A DNA stretch of 64,000 nucleotides, from the NCBI RefSeq assembly GCF_000319305.2, contig NZ_AMWJ02000001.1:930001-994000 (forward strand). The letters run 5' to 3'. Positions 55,587 through 64,000 of this stretch are shown here, one piece after another (positions within the stretch are counted from its first letter, which is position 1; every line of letters starts with the position of its first letter). The position numbers and the translations under genes are program-made. The stretch is from Pseudomonas bharatica CSV86. GTDB taxonomy: Bacteria > Pseudomonadota > Gammaproteobacteria > Pseudomonadales > Pseudomonadaceae. A model generated the notes under the pieces. That model worked only from the letters and a program-made list of their open reading frames with translations. It was not told where the DNA came from and ran no database searches.

Positions 55587-56413
55587 TCGAACTCGGCCGT
55601 GGTTCCATTCGCAAGATGGCCGTGCGTCTCGAGACGCCGGTCGTGCAATACGCCTTCCGCCTGGATGAACTGGAAGTACCGGTCAACCCGCTGATCGGCC
55701 AGACCGTGCGCCTCGAATACCTGGGCGCCATCCATTGCAGCCACTGCGGCAAGCGCACCAAGACCAGCTTCAGCCAGGGCTACTGCTACCCCTGCATGAC
55801 CAAACTCGCCCAGTGCGACCTGTGCATCATGAGCCCCGAGCGCTGCCATTACGACGCCGGCACCTGCCGCGAGCCGTCCTGGGGCGAGCAGTTCTGCATG
55901 ACCGACCACGTGGTCTACCTGGCCAACTCCTCGGGGATCAAGGTCGGCATCACCCGCGCCAGCCAGTTGCCGACCCGCTGGCTCGACCAGGGCGCCAGCC
56001 AGGCCCTGCCGATCCTGCGGGTCGCCACCCGCCAGCAGTCCGGCCTGGTGGAAGACCTGCTGCGCAGCCAGGTGCCCGACCGCACCAACTGGCGCACGCT
56101 GCTCAAGGGCGACGCCGAGGCGCTGGACCTGGTGGCCGTGCGCGACCAGTTGTTCGACAGCTGCGCCGATGGCATCCGCGGTTTGCAGGAGCGCTTCGGC
56201 CTGCAGGCGATCCAGCCGCTGGTCGATGCCGAGGTCCTGGAGATTCGCTACCCGGTCGAGGCCTATCCGGGCAAGATCGTCAGCTTCAACCTGGACAAGA
56301 ACCCGGTGGCCGAAGGCACGCTGCTGGGGATCAAGGGCCAGTACCTGATCTTCGACACCGGCGTGATCAACATTCGCAAGTACACGGCCTACCAGTTGGC
56401 CGTGCATCAGTAA
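55583..56413 (+). CDS. DUF2797 family protein with Cys-rich centre
   Basis: 276 residues if the TTG at 55583 (overlapping the previous stop as TTGA) is the start; the next in-frame ATG is 55616. Cysteines in IHCSHCGKRTKTSF, GYCYPCMTKLAQCDLCIM and ERCHYDAGTC suggest bound zinc. The segment VVYLANSSGIKVGITR recalls GIY-YIG-type cores. The role is unknown. Confidence 0.8.
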   Translation: MIELGRGSIRKMAVRLETPVVQYAFRLDELEVPVNPLIGQTVRLEYLGAIHCSHCGKRTKTSFSQGYCYPCMTKLAQCDLCIMSPERCHYDAGTCREPSWGEQFCMTDHVVYLANSSGIKVGITRASQLPTRWLDQGASQALPILRVATRQQSGLVEDLLRSQVPDRTNWRTLLKGDAEALDLVAVRDQLFDSCADGIRGLQERFGLQAIQPLVDAEVLEIRYPVEAYPGKIVSFNLDKNPVAEGTLLGIKGQYLIFDTGVINIRKYTAYQLAVHQ

Positions 56414-56441
56414 GCCGTGAATCAGTAAAAAGGACCGCCAC

Positions 56442-59099
56442 ATGCGCACCGAACAGCCGCAAGTGATCTACCTCAAGGACTATCAGGCGCCCGAGTACCT
56501 GATCGACGAAACCCACCTGACCTTCGAGCTGTTCGAGGACCACAGCCTGGTCCACGCGCAGCTGGTCATGCGCCGCAACCCGGCGCGTGGCGCCGGCCTG
56601 CCGCCGCTGGTGCTGGACGGCCAGCAGCTCGAACTGCTGAGCATCGCCCTCGACGACCAGGTCCTGGCGGCGGGCGACTACCAGCTCGACGACAGCCACC
56701 TGACCCTGCAACCGAAAAGCGAGCGCTTCACCCTCGACACCAGCGTGCGCATCCATCCGGAAAGCAACACCGCGCTGGAAGGCCTGTACAAGTCCGGCGG
56801 CATGTTCTGCACCCAGTGCGAGGCCGAGGGCTTCCGCAAGATCACCTACTACCTCGACCGCCCGGACGTGATGAGCGCGTTCACCACCACGGTGATCGCC
56901 GAACAGCACCGCTACCCGGTCTTGCTGTCCAACGGCAACCCGGTGGGCAGCGGCCCGCAGGAAGATGGCCGGCACTGGGCGACCTGGGAAGATCCGTTCA
57001 AGAAGCCTGCCTACCTGTTCGCCCTGGTGGCCGGCGACCTGTGGTGCGTGGAAGACAAGTTCACCCGCCAGTCCGGTCGCGACGTGACCCTGCGCATCTA
57101 TGTCGAGCCGGAAAACATCGACAAGTGCCAGCACGCCATGACCAGCCTGAAGAAGTCCATGCGCTGGGACGAAGAGGTCTACGGCCGCGAGTACGACCTG
57201 GACATCTTCATGATCGTCGCGGTCAACGACTTCAACATGGGCGCCATGGAAAACAAGGGCCTGAACATCTTCAACTCCAGCTGCGTGCTGGCCCGCGCCG
57301 AAACCGCCACCGACGCCGCGCACCAGCGGGTCGAGGCGGTGGTGGCCCACGAATACTTCCACAACTGGTCGGGCAACCGCGTGACCTGCCGCGACTGGTT
57401 CCAGTTGTCGCTCAAGGAAGGCTTCACCGTGTTCCGCGATGCCGAATTCAGCGCCGACGTGAACTCGCGTACGGTCAAGCGCATCGAGGACGTCGCCTAC
57501 CTGCGTACCCACCAGTTCGCCGAGGATGCCGGGCCGATGGCCCACGCGGTGCGGCCGGACAGCTTCATCGAGATCTCCAACTTCTACACCCTGACCGTCT
57601 ACGAGAAGGGCTCGGAAGTGGTGCGCATGGTCCGTACCCTGCTCGGCGCCGAGGGCTTCCGCAAGGGCAGCGACCTGTACTTCGAACGGCATGACGGCCA
57701 GGCGGTAACCTGCGACGACTTCATCAAGGCCATGGAAGACGCCAACGGCGTCGACCTGACCCAGTTCAAGCGCTGGTACAGCCAGGCCGGCACGCCGCGC
57801 CTGGCGGTCAGCGAGTCGTGGGATGGCGCTGCCGGTACCTACAGCCTGACCTTCCGCCAGAGCTGCCCGCAAACCCCGGACAAGGTCGAGAAGCTGCCGT
57901 TCGTGATCCCGGTCGAACTGGGCCTGCTCGACGCCCAGGGCAACGACCTGCCGCTGCGCCTGCAAGGCGAAGACGCTGCCGTTGGCACCAGCCGCGTGCT
58001 CTCGGTGATCGAGGCCGAGCAGACCTTCATCTTCGTCGATATCGCGGCCAAACCGCTGCCGTCGCTGCTGCGCGGTTTCAGTGCACCGGTCAAGCTGTCG
58101 TTCCCCTACGACCGCGACCAGCTGATGTTCCTCATGCAGCACGACACCGATGGCTTCAACCGTTGGGAAGCCGGCCAGCAACTCTCGGTGCAGGTGCTGC
58201 AGGAACTGATCGGCCAGCAGCAGAAGGGCCAGACCCTGGTGCTGGACCAGCGATTGGTCAGCGCCCTGGACAGCGTGCTGGGCAACGACAGCCTGGACCA
58301 GGCCATGGTCGCCGAGATGCTCTCGCTGCCGAGCGAGGCCTACCTCACCGAGATCAGCGAAGTGGCGGATGTCGATGCCATCCACGCCGCCCGCGAGTTC
58401 GCCCGCAGGCAACTGGCGGAGCAACTGTTCGACAAGCTGCTGGCGCGCTACCAGGCCAACCGCGAGATTTCGCGCAACACCGCCTACGTGGCCGAGGCCG
58501 AGCACTTCGCCCGGCGCAGCCTGCAGAACATCGTGCTGTCCTACCTGATGCTCAGCGGCAAGCCCGAAGTGCTGGCGGCGACGCTGGAACAGTTCGACGC
58601 CTGCGACAACATGACCGAACGCCTGACCGCCCTGGCGGTGCTGGTCAACTCGCCATTCGAGGCCGAGCGGGCCAAGGCGCTGGAAGCCTTCGCCGAGCAC
58701 TTCAAGGACAACCCGCTGGTCATGGACCAATGGTTCAGTGTCCAGGCCGCCAGCACCCTGCCGGGCGGGCTGGCGCGGGTCCGCAAGCTTATGGAGCATC
58801 CGGCGTTCACGATGAAGAACCCGAACAAGGTGCGTGCCCTGATCGGTGCCTTCGCCGGGCAGAACCTGGTCAACTTCCACGCGGCGGACGGCTCGGGTTA
58901 TCGCTTCCTGGCGGATATCGTCATCGAGCTCAACGCCCTCAACCCGCAGATTGCCTCGCGGCAACTGGCGCCGCTGACCCGCTGGCGCAAGTACGACGCC
59001 GCGCGCCAGGCCCTGATGAAGGGCGAGCTGCAACGGATCCGCGATTCGGGGCAGTTGTCCAGTGATGTGTTCGAAGTGGTGAGCAAGAGCCTCGCCTGA
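56442..59099 (+). CDS. pepN: Aminopeptidase N (M1 family)
   Basis: 885 residues, the usual PepN length. NMGAMENKGLNIF is the substrate-binding motif. HEYFHNWSGNRVT with HEXXH at 303-307, and a downstream Glu in LKEGFTVFRDAEF, bind zinc. It removes N-terminal residues from peptides in the cytoplasm. AAAGGA lies 8 bases before the ATG. A hairpin terminator and a REPIN follow. Confidence 0.96.
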   Translation: MRTEQPQVIYLKDYQAPEYLIDETHLTFELFEDHSLVHAQLVMRRNPARGAGLPPLVLDGQQLELLSIALDDQVLAAGDYQLDDSHLTLQPKSERFTLDTSVRIHPESNTALEGLYKSGGMFCTQCEAEGFRKITYYLDRPDVMSAFTTTVIAEQHRYPVLLSNGNPVGSGPQEDGRHWATWEDPFKKPAYLFALVAGDLWCVEDKFTRQSGRDVTLRIYVEPENIDKCQHAMTSLKKSMRWDEEVYGREYDLDIFMIVAVNDFNMGAMENKGLNIFNSSCVLARAETATDAAHQRVEAVVAHEYFHNWSGNRVTCRDWFQLSLKEGFTVFRDAEFSADVNSRTVKRIEDVAYLRTHQFAEDAGPMAHAVRPDSFIEISNFYTLTVYEKGSEVVRMVRTLLGAEGFRKGSDLYFERHDGQAVTCDDFIKAMEDANGVDLTQFKRWYSQAGTPRLAVSESWDGAAGTYSLTFRQSCPQTPDKVEKLPFVIPVELGLLDAQGNDLPLRLQGEDAAVGTSRVLSVIEAEQTFIFVDIAAKPLPSLLRGFSAPVKLSFPYDRDQLMFLMQHDTDGFNRWEAGQQLSVQVLQELIGQQQKGQTLVLDQRLVSALDSVLGNDSLDQAMVAEMLSLPSEAYLTEISEVADVDAIHAAREFARRQLAEQLFDKLLARYQANREISRNTAYVAEAEHFARRSLQNIVLSYLMLSGKPEVLAATLEQFDACDNMTERLTALAVLVNSPFEAERAKALEAFAEHFKDNPLVMDQWFSVQAASTLPGGLARVRKLMEHPAFTMKNPNKVRALIGAFAGQNLVNFHAADGSGYRFLADIVIELNALNPQIASRQLAPLTRWRKYDAARQALMKGELQRIRDSGQLSSDVFEVVSKSLA

Positions 59100-59103
59100 T
59101 CCA

Positions 59104-59127
59104 AAAGCCCGGTCGTCAGACCGGGCC
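59104..59127 (+). terminator. Hairpin after pepN
   Basis: GCCCGGTC (59107-59114) and GACCGGGC (59119-59126) with a GTCA loop, 8 bases past the stop. There is no T run after it because the REPIN begins at once. Confidence 0.6.
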
Positions 59128-59214
59128 CTATCGCTGGCAAGCCAGCTCCCACAGGGTCCGCGGTGCATGCGATCCTGTGGGAGCTGGCTTGCCAGCGATA
59201 GGGCCATCAGCCAC
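59126..59214. repeat. REPIN, outward-facing arrangement
   Basis: CCTATCGCTGGCAAGCCAGC then GTGGGAGCTGGCTTGCCAGC with GTCCGCGGTGCATGCGATC between. The two elements have the opposite order to the REPINs at 32674 and 41077. The rest of 59100-59388 shows no gene. Confidence 0.8.
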
Positions 59215-59388
59215 ACCATCAAATTTCCCGCCTGTCTCCCGGCGATAACAAAAGATAACGTCTCGTTCGTTGTCAGCCCTTCGCAATCCCCCTTAGGATG
59301 GCCATCAGCTATTGCAGGGCTCTGGAACACGCTTTTCGCAGTACCTGCATCTGGATTCACCCACATAACAAGAACCGGGGACAGATCG

Positions 59389-60438
59389 ATGACCGAGCCT
59401 CTTCTAGCGCAGCAGCACGCAACGGTGCGAGCTCGACCATGGGCATTGGCAGCCGGCATGGCCGTGCTGCTGGCCATGGGCTTCCAGGCAGACAGGGTCG
59501 AGGCCGCAGCCTCGCCGGAGGCGGAAGTCTGGTCCACGCTTTCCGCCAAGTCCGACAAAGGCCTTTTGCTGGACGTGACCCGCGCCGGCGCGCGACTGGT
59601 GATGGTCGGCGAACGCGGTCATATCCTTTTCTCCGACGACCAGGGCAAAACCTGGACCCAGGCCAAGGTGCCGACCCGCCAGTTGCTCACCGCCGTCACC
59701 TTCGTCGATGACAAGCATGGCTGGGCCGTCGGCCATGACGCGCAGATCCTCGCCAGCAGCGACGGCGGCGCGACCTGGAGCAAGCAATACGAAGACCTTT
59801 CCCGCGAGGCGCCGCTGCTCGACGTATGGTTCGAGAACCCGCAGCACGGCCTGGCCATCGGTGCCTATGGCGCCATGCTCGAAACCACCGATGGCGGCCA
59901 GAACTGGCAAGACGTCGGCGACCGCCTGGACAACCCCGACGGCCTGCACCTGAACGGCATCGCCCGGGTCAAGGACGCCGGCCTGGTCATCGTCGGCGAA
60001 CAGGGCAGCCTGTACCGTTCCAGCGATGACGGCCAGACCTGGGAAAAGCTCGAAAGCCCCTATGAAGGCTCGTTCTTCGGCGTGATCGGCACCGCCCAGG
60101 CCAATACCCTGCTGGCCTATGGCCTGCGCGCCAACCTGTACCGTTCCACCGATTTCGGCAGTACCTGGCAGCCGATCAGCTTGCAGGCTGCCCGCGGTCC
60201 GCTTCAATTCGGCCTGGCAAGCGCTACGCTTCTCGATGATGGCAGTCTGGTATTGGTGGGCAATGGCGGCACCGTCCTGCGCAGCAGCGACGATGGCCAG
60301 ACCTTCAGCGTCTTCAACCGTCCCGACCGCCTGGCCCTGGCTGGAGCCAGCGGCCTGTCCGACGGCAATCTGATCCTGGTGGGGCAGGGTGGCGCGCACT
60401 ATGCCACCGCCACCGGTGCCGAGAGGGCGCAACCATGA
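59389..60438 (+). CDS. YCF48/BNR-repeat periplasmic beta-propeller protein
   Basis: 349 residues from ATG 59389 (GGGGA 6-8 bases upstream); the frame open back to 59167 runs through REP DNA. The signal peptide ends near residue 40. Repeated blades carry S/T-D-D/G-G-x-T/N-W motifs: FSDDQGKTWTQ, SSDGGATWSK, TTDGGQNWQD, SSDDGQTWEK, STDFGSTWQP, SSDDGQTFSV. These are YCF48/BNR-type. It overlaps the MMPL exporter gene by ATGA, a recurring pairing in proteobacteria, so it may be a periplasmic partner of that exporter. Confidence 0.8.
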   Translation: MTEPLLAQQHATVRARPWALAAGMAVLLAMGFQADRVEAAASPEAEVWSTLSAKSDKGLLLDVTRAGARLVMVGERGHILFSDDQGKTWTQAKVPTRQLLTAVTFVDDKHGWAVGHDAQILASSDGGATWSKQYEDLSREAPLLDVWFENPQHGLAIGAYGAMLETTDGGQNWQDVGDRLDNPDGLHLNGIARVKDAGLVIVGEQGSLYRSSDDGQTWEKLESPYEGSFFGVIGTAQANTLLAYGLRANLYRSTDFGSTWQPISLQAARGPLQFGLASATLLDDGSLVLVGNGGTVLRSSDDGQTFSVFNRPDRLALAGASGLSDGNLILVGQGGAHYATATGAERAQP

Positions 60439-62834
60439 CCGTTCGGGAGTCGTTCAGCATGAATCAGCACCATCAGGACAAGCCGACCACCCTCGAGCGC
60501 CTGATTTTCAACAACCGCCCGGCAGTGATCGCCATCTGCCTGCTGGTAAGCGTGTTCCTGTTCTGGCAGGCCACGCTGATCCGCCCGTCCACCAGTTTCG
60601 AAAAGATGATCCCGCTGGAGCACCCGTTCATCCAGAACATGCTCGAGCACCGCAATGACCTGGCAAACCTCGGCAACACCGTGCGCATCTCGGTCGAAGC
60701 GGTCAACGGCGATATCTTCGACAAGGACTACATGGAAACGCTGCGGCAGATCCATGACGAGGTCTTCTACATTCCCGGCGTCGATCGCTCCGGGCTCAAG
60801 TCGCTGTGGAGCCCGGCGGTGCGCTGGACCGAAGTGACCGAGGAAGGCTTCTCCGGCGGCGAGGTGATCCCCAACACCTACGACGGCTCGCCGCAGAGCC
60901 TCGATACCCTGCGTGACAACGTGCTCAAGTCCGGGCAGATCGGCCGCCTGGTGGCGAACAACTTCAAGTCCAGCATCGTCGATGTGCCGCTGCAGGAGTC
61001 CTACCCGGACCCGCAGGACCCGGGCAAGCAGATCAAGCTCGACTACCAGCAGTTCTCCCACCAGTTGGAAGAGAAGATCCGCGACAAGTACCAGGCGCAG
61101 AACCCCAACGTTAAGATCCATATCGTCGGCTTCGCCAAGAAGGTCGGCGACCTGATCGACGGGCTGATGATGGTGGTGGGCTTCTTCGGCATCGCCTTCG
61201 TTATCACCTGGGTCCTGCTGTACTGGTTCACCTGGTGCATCCGCAGCACCATCGCGGTGCTGATCACCACGCTGGTGGCGGTGGTCTGGCAGCTCGGCCT
61301 GATGCATGTGGTGGGCTTCGGTATCGATCCGTACTCGATGCTGGTGCCGTTCCTGATCTTCGCCATCGGCATTTCCCACGGGGTGCAGAAGATCAACGGC
61401 ATCGCCCTGCAATCCAGCGATGCCGATAACGCCCTGACTGCCGCGCGACGGACCTTCCGCCAGCTATTCCTGCCGGGGATGATCGCCATCCTGGCCGACG
61501 CCGTGGGCTTCATCACCCTGCTGATCATCGATATCGGGGTGATCCGCGAGCTGGCCATCGGGGCATCCATCGGTGTGGCGGTGATCGTCTTCACCAACCT
61601 GATCCTGCTGCCGGTAGCGATTTCCTATGTCGGCATCAGCAAGAAGGCCATCGAGCGCAGCAAGAAGGACGCGACCCGCGAGCACCCGTTCTGGCGCCTG
61701 CTGTCGTCTTTCGCCAGCGCCAGGGTAGCGCCGGTGTCCATCGTCCTGGCCCTGCTGGCCTTCGGCGGCGGCCTCTGGTACAGCCAGAACCTGAAGATCG
61801 GCGACCTCGACCAGGGCGCCCCGGAGTTGCGTCCGGATTCGCGCTACAACAACGACAACGCCTTCATCATCGACAACTACTCGACCAGTTCCGACGTGCT
61901 GGTGGTGATGGTCAAGACCCCGACCGAAGGCTGCTCGGTGTACGGCACCATGGCGCCGATCGACGAGCTGATGTGGACCATGGAGAACACCCCCGGCGTG
62001 CAGTCGGCGATTTCCCTGGTGACCGTGTCCAAGCAGATGATCAAGGGCATGAACGAGGGCAACCTGAAATGGGAAAGCCTTTCGCGCAACCCTGAAGTGC
62101 TGAACTCCTCGGTGTCCCGTGCCGACGGCCTGTACAACGGTGACTGCTCGCTGGCGCCTGTGCTGGTGTTCCTCAACGACCACAAGGCGGAAACCCTGGA
62201 TGGCGTGGTCAAGGCGGTCAAGGCCTTTGCCGACGAGCACAACCGCGAGGGCCTGGAATTCCTCCTGGCGGCGGGCAATGCCGGGATCGAGGCGGCTACC
62301 AACGACGTCATCAAGTCGGCCGAGCTGACCATCCTGGTACTGGTGTACATCTGCGTGGCCGTGATGTGCATGATCACCTTCCGTTCCTTCGCCGCGACCC
62401 TGTGCATCGTCCTGCCGCTGGTGCTGACCTCGGTGCTGGGCAACGCACTGATGGCCTTCATGGGCATCGGCGTCAAGGTCGCCACCTTGCCGGTGGTGGC
62501 GCTGGGCGTGGGCATCGGCGTGGACTACGGGATCTACATCTACAGCCGCCTGGAAAGCTTCCTGCGTGCCGGCCTGCCGCTGCAGGAAGCCTATTACCAG
62601 ACCTTGCGCTCCACCGGTAAGGCCGTGCTGTTCACCGGCCTGTGCCTGGCCATCGGCGTGTGCACCTGGATCTTCTCGGCCATCAAGTTCCAGGCCGACA
62701 TGGGCCTGATGCTGACCTTCATGCTCCTGTGGAACATGTTCGGTGCCCTGTGGCTGCTGCCGGCCCTGGCGCGTTTCCTGATCAAGCCGGAGAAACTTGC
62801 CGGGCAGAAGGGCAGCTCGATCTTCGCCCACTGA
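60435..62834 (+). CDS. MMPL/RND-family transporter
   Basis: 799 residues (791 from the alternative start at 60459, which has GGGAG upstream). Two halves, each with one helix, a periplasmic loop and a bundle of about five helices: AVIAICLLVSVFLFWQATLI, VVGFFGIAFVITWVLLYWF, GMIAILADAVGFITLLIID; then VAPVSIVLALLAFGGGLWY and LTILVLVYICVAVMCMITF, ALGVGIGVDYGIYIYSRLE. This is the hydrophobe/lipid exporter type rather than a drug RND pump. Substrate unknown. Confidence 0.85.
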   Translation: MTVRESFSMNQHHQDKPTTLERLIFNNRPAVIAICLLVSVFLFWQATLIRPSTSFEKMIPLEHPFIQNMLEHRNDLANLGNTVRISVEAVNGDIFDKDYMETLRQIHDEVFYIPGVDRSGLKSLWSPAVRWTEVTEEGFSGGEVIPNTYDGSPQSLDTLRDNVLKSGQIGRLVANNFKSSIVDVPLQESYPDPQDPGKQIKLDYQQFSHQLEEKIRDKYQAQNPNVKIHIVGFAKKVGDLIDGLMMVVGFFGIAFVITWVLLYWFTWCIRSTIAVLITTLVAVVWQLGLMHVVGFGIDPYSMLVPFLIFAIGISHGVQKINGIALQSSDADNALTAARRTFRQLFLPGMIAILADAVGFITLLIIDIGVIRELAIGASIGVAVIVFTNLILLPVAISYVGISKKAIERSKKDATREHPFWRLLSSFASARVAPVSIVLALLAFGGGLWYSQNLKIGDLDQGAPELRPDSRYNNDNAFIIDNYSTSSDVLVVMVKTPTEGCSVYGTMAPIDELMWTMENTPGVQSAISLVTVSKQMIKGMNEGNLKWESLSRNPEVLNSSVSRADGLYNGDCSLAPVLVFLNDHKAETLDGVVKAVKAFADEHNREGLEFLLAAGNAGIEAATNDVIKSAELTILVLVYICVAVMCMITFRSFAATLCIVLPLVLTSVLGNALMAFMGIGVKVATLPVVALGVGIGVDYGIYIYSRLESFLRAGLPLQEAYYQTLRSTGKAVLFTGLCLAIGVCTWIFSAIKFQADMGLMLTFMLLWNMFGALWLLPALARFLIKPEKLAGQKGSSIFAH

Positions 62835-62855
62835 CCGATCACTGGAAGGAACCTC

Positions 62856-62891
62856 ACCGGGGGCCAGACGTCACAACGTCTGGCCCCCGGT
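62856..62891 (+). terminator. Perfect 15-bp hairpin after the MMPL gene
   Basis: ACCGGGGGCCAGACG (62856-62870), loop TCACAA, CGTCTGGCCCCCGGT (62877-62891). No T run follows, so it may terminate weakly or stabilise the transcript end. Confidence 0.6.
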
Positions 62892-62941
62892 GCATTTGGG
62901 CTATCATTTGCGCCTTTTCCCCAGACCATGGCTGCCATCCG

Positions 62942-63235
62942 ATGACCACCCTTGCCAATGCCCTGCAATCCTGCGACATGCTGCTGATCGACGGCCTGCA
63001 TTGTTTCGACTTCGTCCACGACGACAGCGGCCTGCGTGCCGAGTGCATGGATGGCCGTGCGCTCAAGCGCTGGGTGTTCACCCCGGCGCAGGTCGCGGCG
63101 GCTCGCGCCGAGGGCGGCGACTGGCTGATCGACAGCGACAGCGGCGAACACCGCCTGGTGTGCATGGGTGCCCTGCGGGCCCCGGAGGATGATGAAGACG
63201 ATGAAGAAGACAGTCATGAGCCTGCTGCTCGCTAG
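62942..63235 (+). CDS. Small DUF5629-like protein
   Basis: 97 residues from ATG 62942 (MTTLANALQSCDMLLIDGLH). It ends in an acidic stretch (APEDDEDDEEDSHEP). It resembles short Pseudomonas proteins annotated DUF5629, by memory only. The 3' end overlaps the lactonase gene by up to 47 bases. Function unknown. Confidence 0.6.
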   Translation: MTTLANALQSCDMLLIDGLHCFDFVHDDSGLRAECMDGRALKRWVFTPAQVAAARAEGGDWLIDSDSGEHRLVCMGALRAPEDDEDDEEDSHEPAAR

Positions 63236-64000
63236 TGGCCTGGGAATGACGGCGCACGCTCATGAATTGCTGGTCGGCAGTTACACCGACGGCGCCAGCC
63301 AGGGCATTTACCGCTACCGTTTCAGCGATGGCCGCATCGAGGCCGCGCCGCTGCAGGTCATGGCAACAGGCAATCCGTCGTGGCTGACCCTCTCTGCCGA
63401 CGGGCGCCGACTGTTCGCGGTCAACGAGGCGGCGGCGGGGCAGGTGTCGGCGTTCAGCCTGGATGCCGGGCATGTGCTGACAGCCCTGAACCAGGTCGGC
63501 AGCGACGGTGCCGAGCCGACCCATAGCAGCCTGAGCCGGGACGGGCGTTTCCTGTTCGTCGCCAACTATGGCGGTTCCAATGCCGAAGGCGGCAGCCTCA
63601 GCGTGCTGCCGGTACACGCCGACGGCAGGCTCGACCAGCCGTTGCAGCACCTGCGGCATGCCGCCAGCAAGGTCGATCCCGAGCGCCAGGCCACGCCCCA
63701 TGTGCATTCGGTGGTGTCGTCGCCGGACGGGCGTTTCGTCTTCGCCAGTGATCTGGGCGCGGACAAGGTCTTCGCCTACCGCTACGAACCAGAGCAGGCA
63801 GAACCGCTCCAGGCCCTGGGCGCGGTAGCCTTGCCGCCCGGCAGCGGCCCGCGGCACCTGCTGTTCAGCGCCGATGGCCGGCATGCCTGGCTGACCCTGG
63901 AGATGGGCGCGGCGGTAGCGTTATTCGATCACCAGGACGGGCACCTGACCCTGCGCGGCACCCACCCCCTTACCGACAATACTGATCCCGCGGTCAGGGC
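63201..64000 (+). CDS. Lactonase-family beta-propeller (6-phosphogluconolactonase-like), partial
   Basis: Runs off the window. Signal peptide MKKTVMSLLLASGLGMTAHA, then ELLVGSYTDGASQGIYRYRF, LTLSADGRRLFAVNEA, PTHSSLSRDGRFLFVANYGG, HVHSVVSSPDGRFVFASDLG and GPRHLLFSADGRHAWLTLEM, the repeated blades of the PF10282 lactonase family. The signal peptide means a periplasmic enzyme, unlike cytoplasmic Pgl. ATGs at 63189, 63192 and 63201 share the frame; GGAGG at 63184-63188 is closest to the usual distance for the last. Confidence 0.85.
   Translation, partial: MKKTVMSLLLASGLGMTAHAHELLVGSYTDGASQGIYRYRFSDGRIEAAPLQVMATGNPSWLTLSADGRRLFAVNEAAAGQVSAFSLDAGHVLTALNQVGSDGAEPTHSSLSRDGRFLFVANYGGSNAEGGSLSVLPVHADGRLDQPLQHLRHAASKVDPERQATPHVHSVVSSPDGRFVFASDLGADKVFAYRYEPEQAEPLQALGAVALPPGSGPRHLLFSADGRHAWLTLEMGAAVALFDHQDGHLTLRGTHPLTDNTDPAVR

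Noticed and set aside
59167..59388. N-terminal extension of the YCF48 protein
   Set aside because: The stretch crosses a REPIN and lacks a signal peptide, whereas ATG 59389 has a ribosome site and a leader.

Overview
The window is high-GC chromosomal DNA of a fluorescent Pseudomonas (P. fluorescens/putida/syringae complex). Three things support this: Pseudomonas-type REP/REPIN palindromes (core GTGGGAGCTGGCTTGCC), a pyoverdine locus with PvdS-type iron-starvation promoters, and Pseudomonas-style housekeeping neighbours (fadH, nadK, glpG, pepN).

Layout. 1-1947 (-): truncated, frameshifted copy of a VasX-like T6SS effector gene. 2201-32656 (+): four co-directional NRPS genes with C-A-T | C-A-T-E-C-A-T-C-A-T | C-A-T-E-C-A-T-E-C-A-T | C-A-T-TE. 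32657-33015: duplicated junction with REP elements and terminators. 33016-39749 (-): two paralogous TonB-dependent ferric-pyoverdine-type receptors and a PvdE-type ABC exporter. 39952-41061 (+): a DUF2242 lipoprotein gene and a 28-residue ORF behind its own PvdS-type promoter. 41163-43317 (-): a nitrilase-fold protein and an AraC regulator. 43501-45537 (+): fadH. 45725-49703 (-): full-length T6SS effector and a DUF6708 partner. 49983-64000: PLP enzyme, cytochrome b561, DUF1853, nadK-metallophosphatase-glpG, yeaC-DUF2797, pepN, a YCF48/MMPL pair, a DUF5629-like gene and a partial lactonase gene.

How it fits together. The NRPSs resemble the side-chain synthetases PvdI/J/D: separate E domains followed by DCL-type condensation domains, a typical PvdI-like N-terminus, and a TE on the last protein. 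Specificity pockets read by eye predict (diamino acid: Lys/Dab/Orn)-D-Asp-Thr-Gly-D-Asp-D-Thr-Thr-Gly. If both Asp are beta-hydroxylated, the peptide would supply two bidentate Fe(III) ligands beside the chromophore, which PvdL (not in the window) would make. PvdE would export the precursor and the FpvA-type receptors would re-import the ferric complex. TAAAT-N15/16-CGT elements precede the first NRPS gene, fpvA, pvdE and the 28-codon ORF, so these probably form one PvdS regulon.

Sequence quality. The NRPS frames are broken five times, each time by loss of one base in a C or G run. Restoring the bases gives uninterrupted proteins of about 3602 and 4057 residues, so read error is at least as likely as inactivation. 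A similar lesion breaks the DUF6708 gene.
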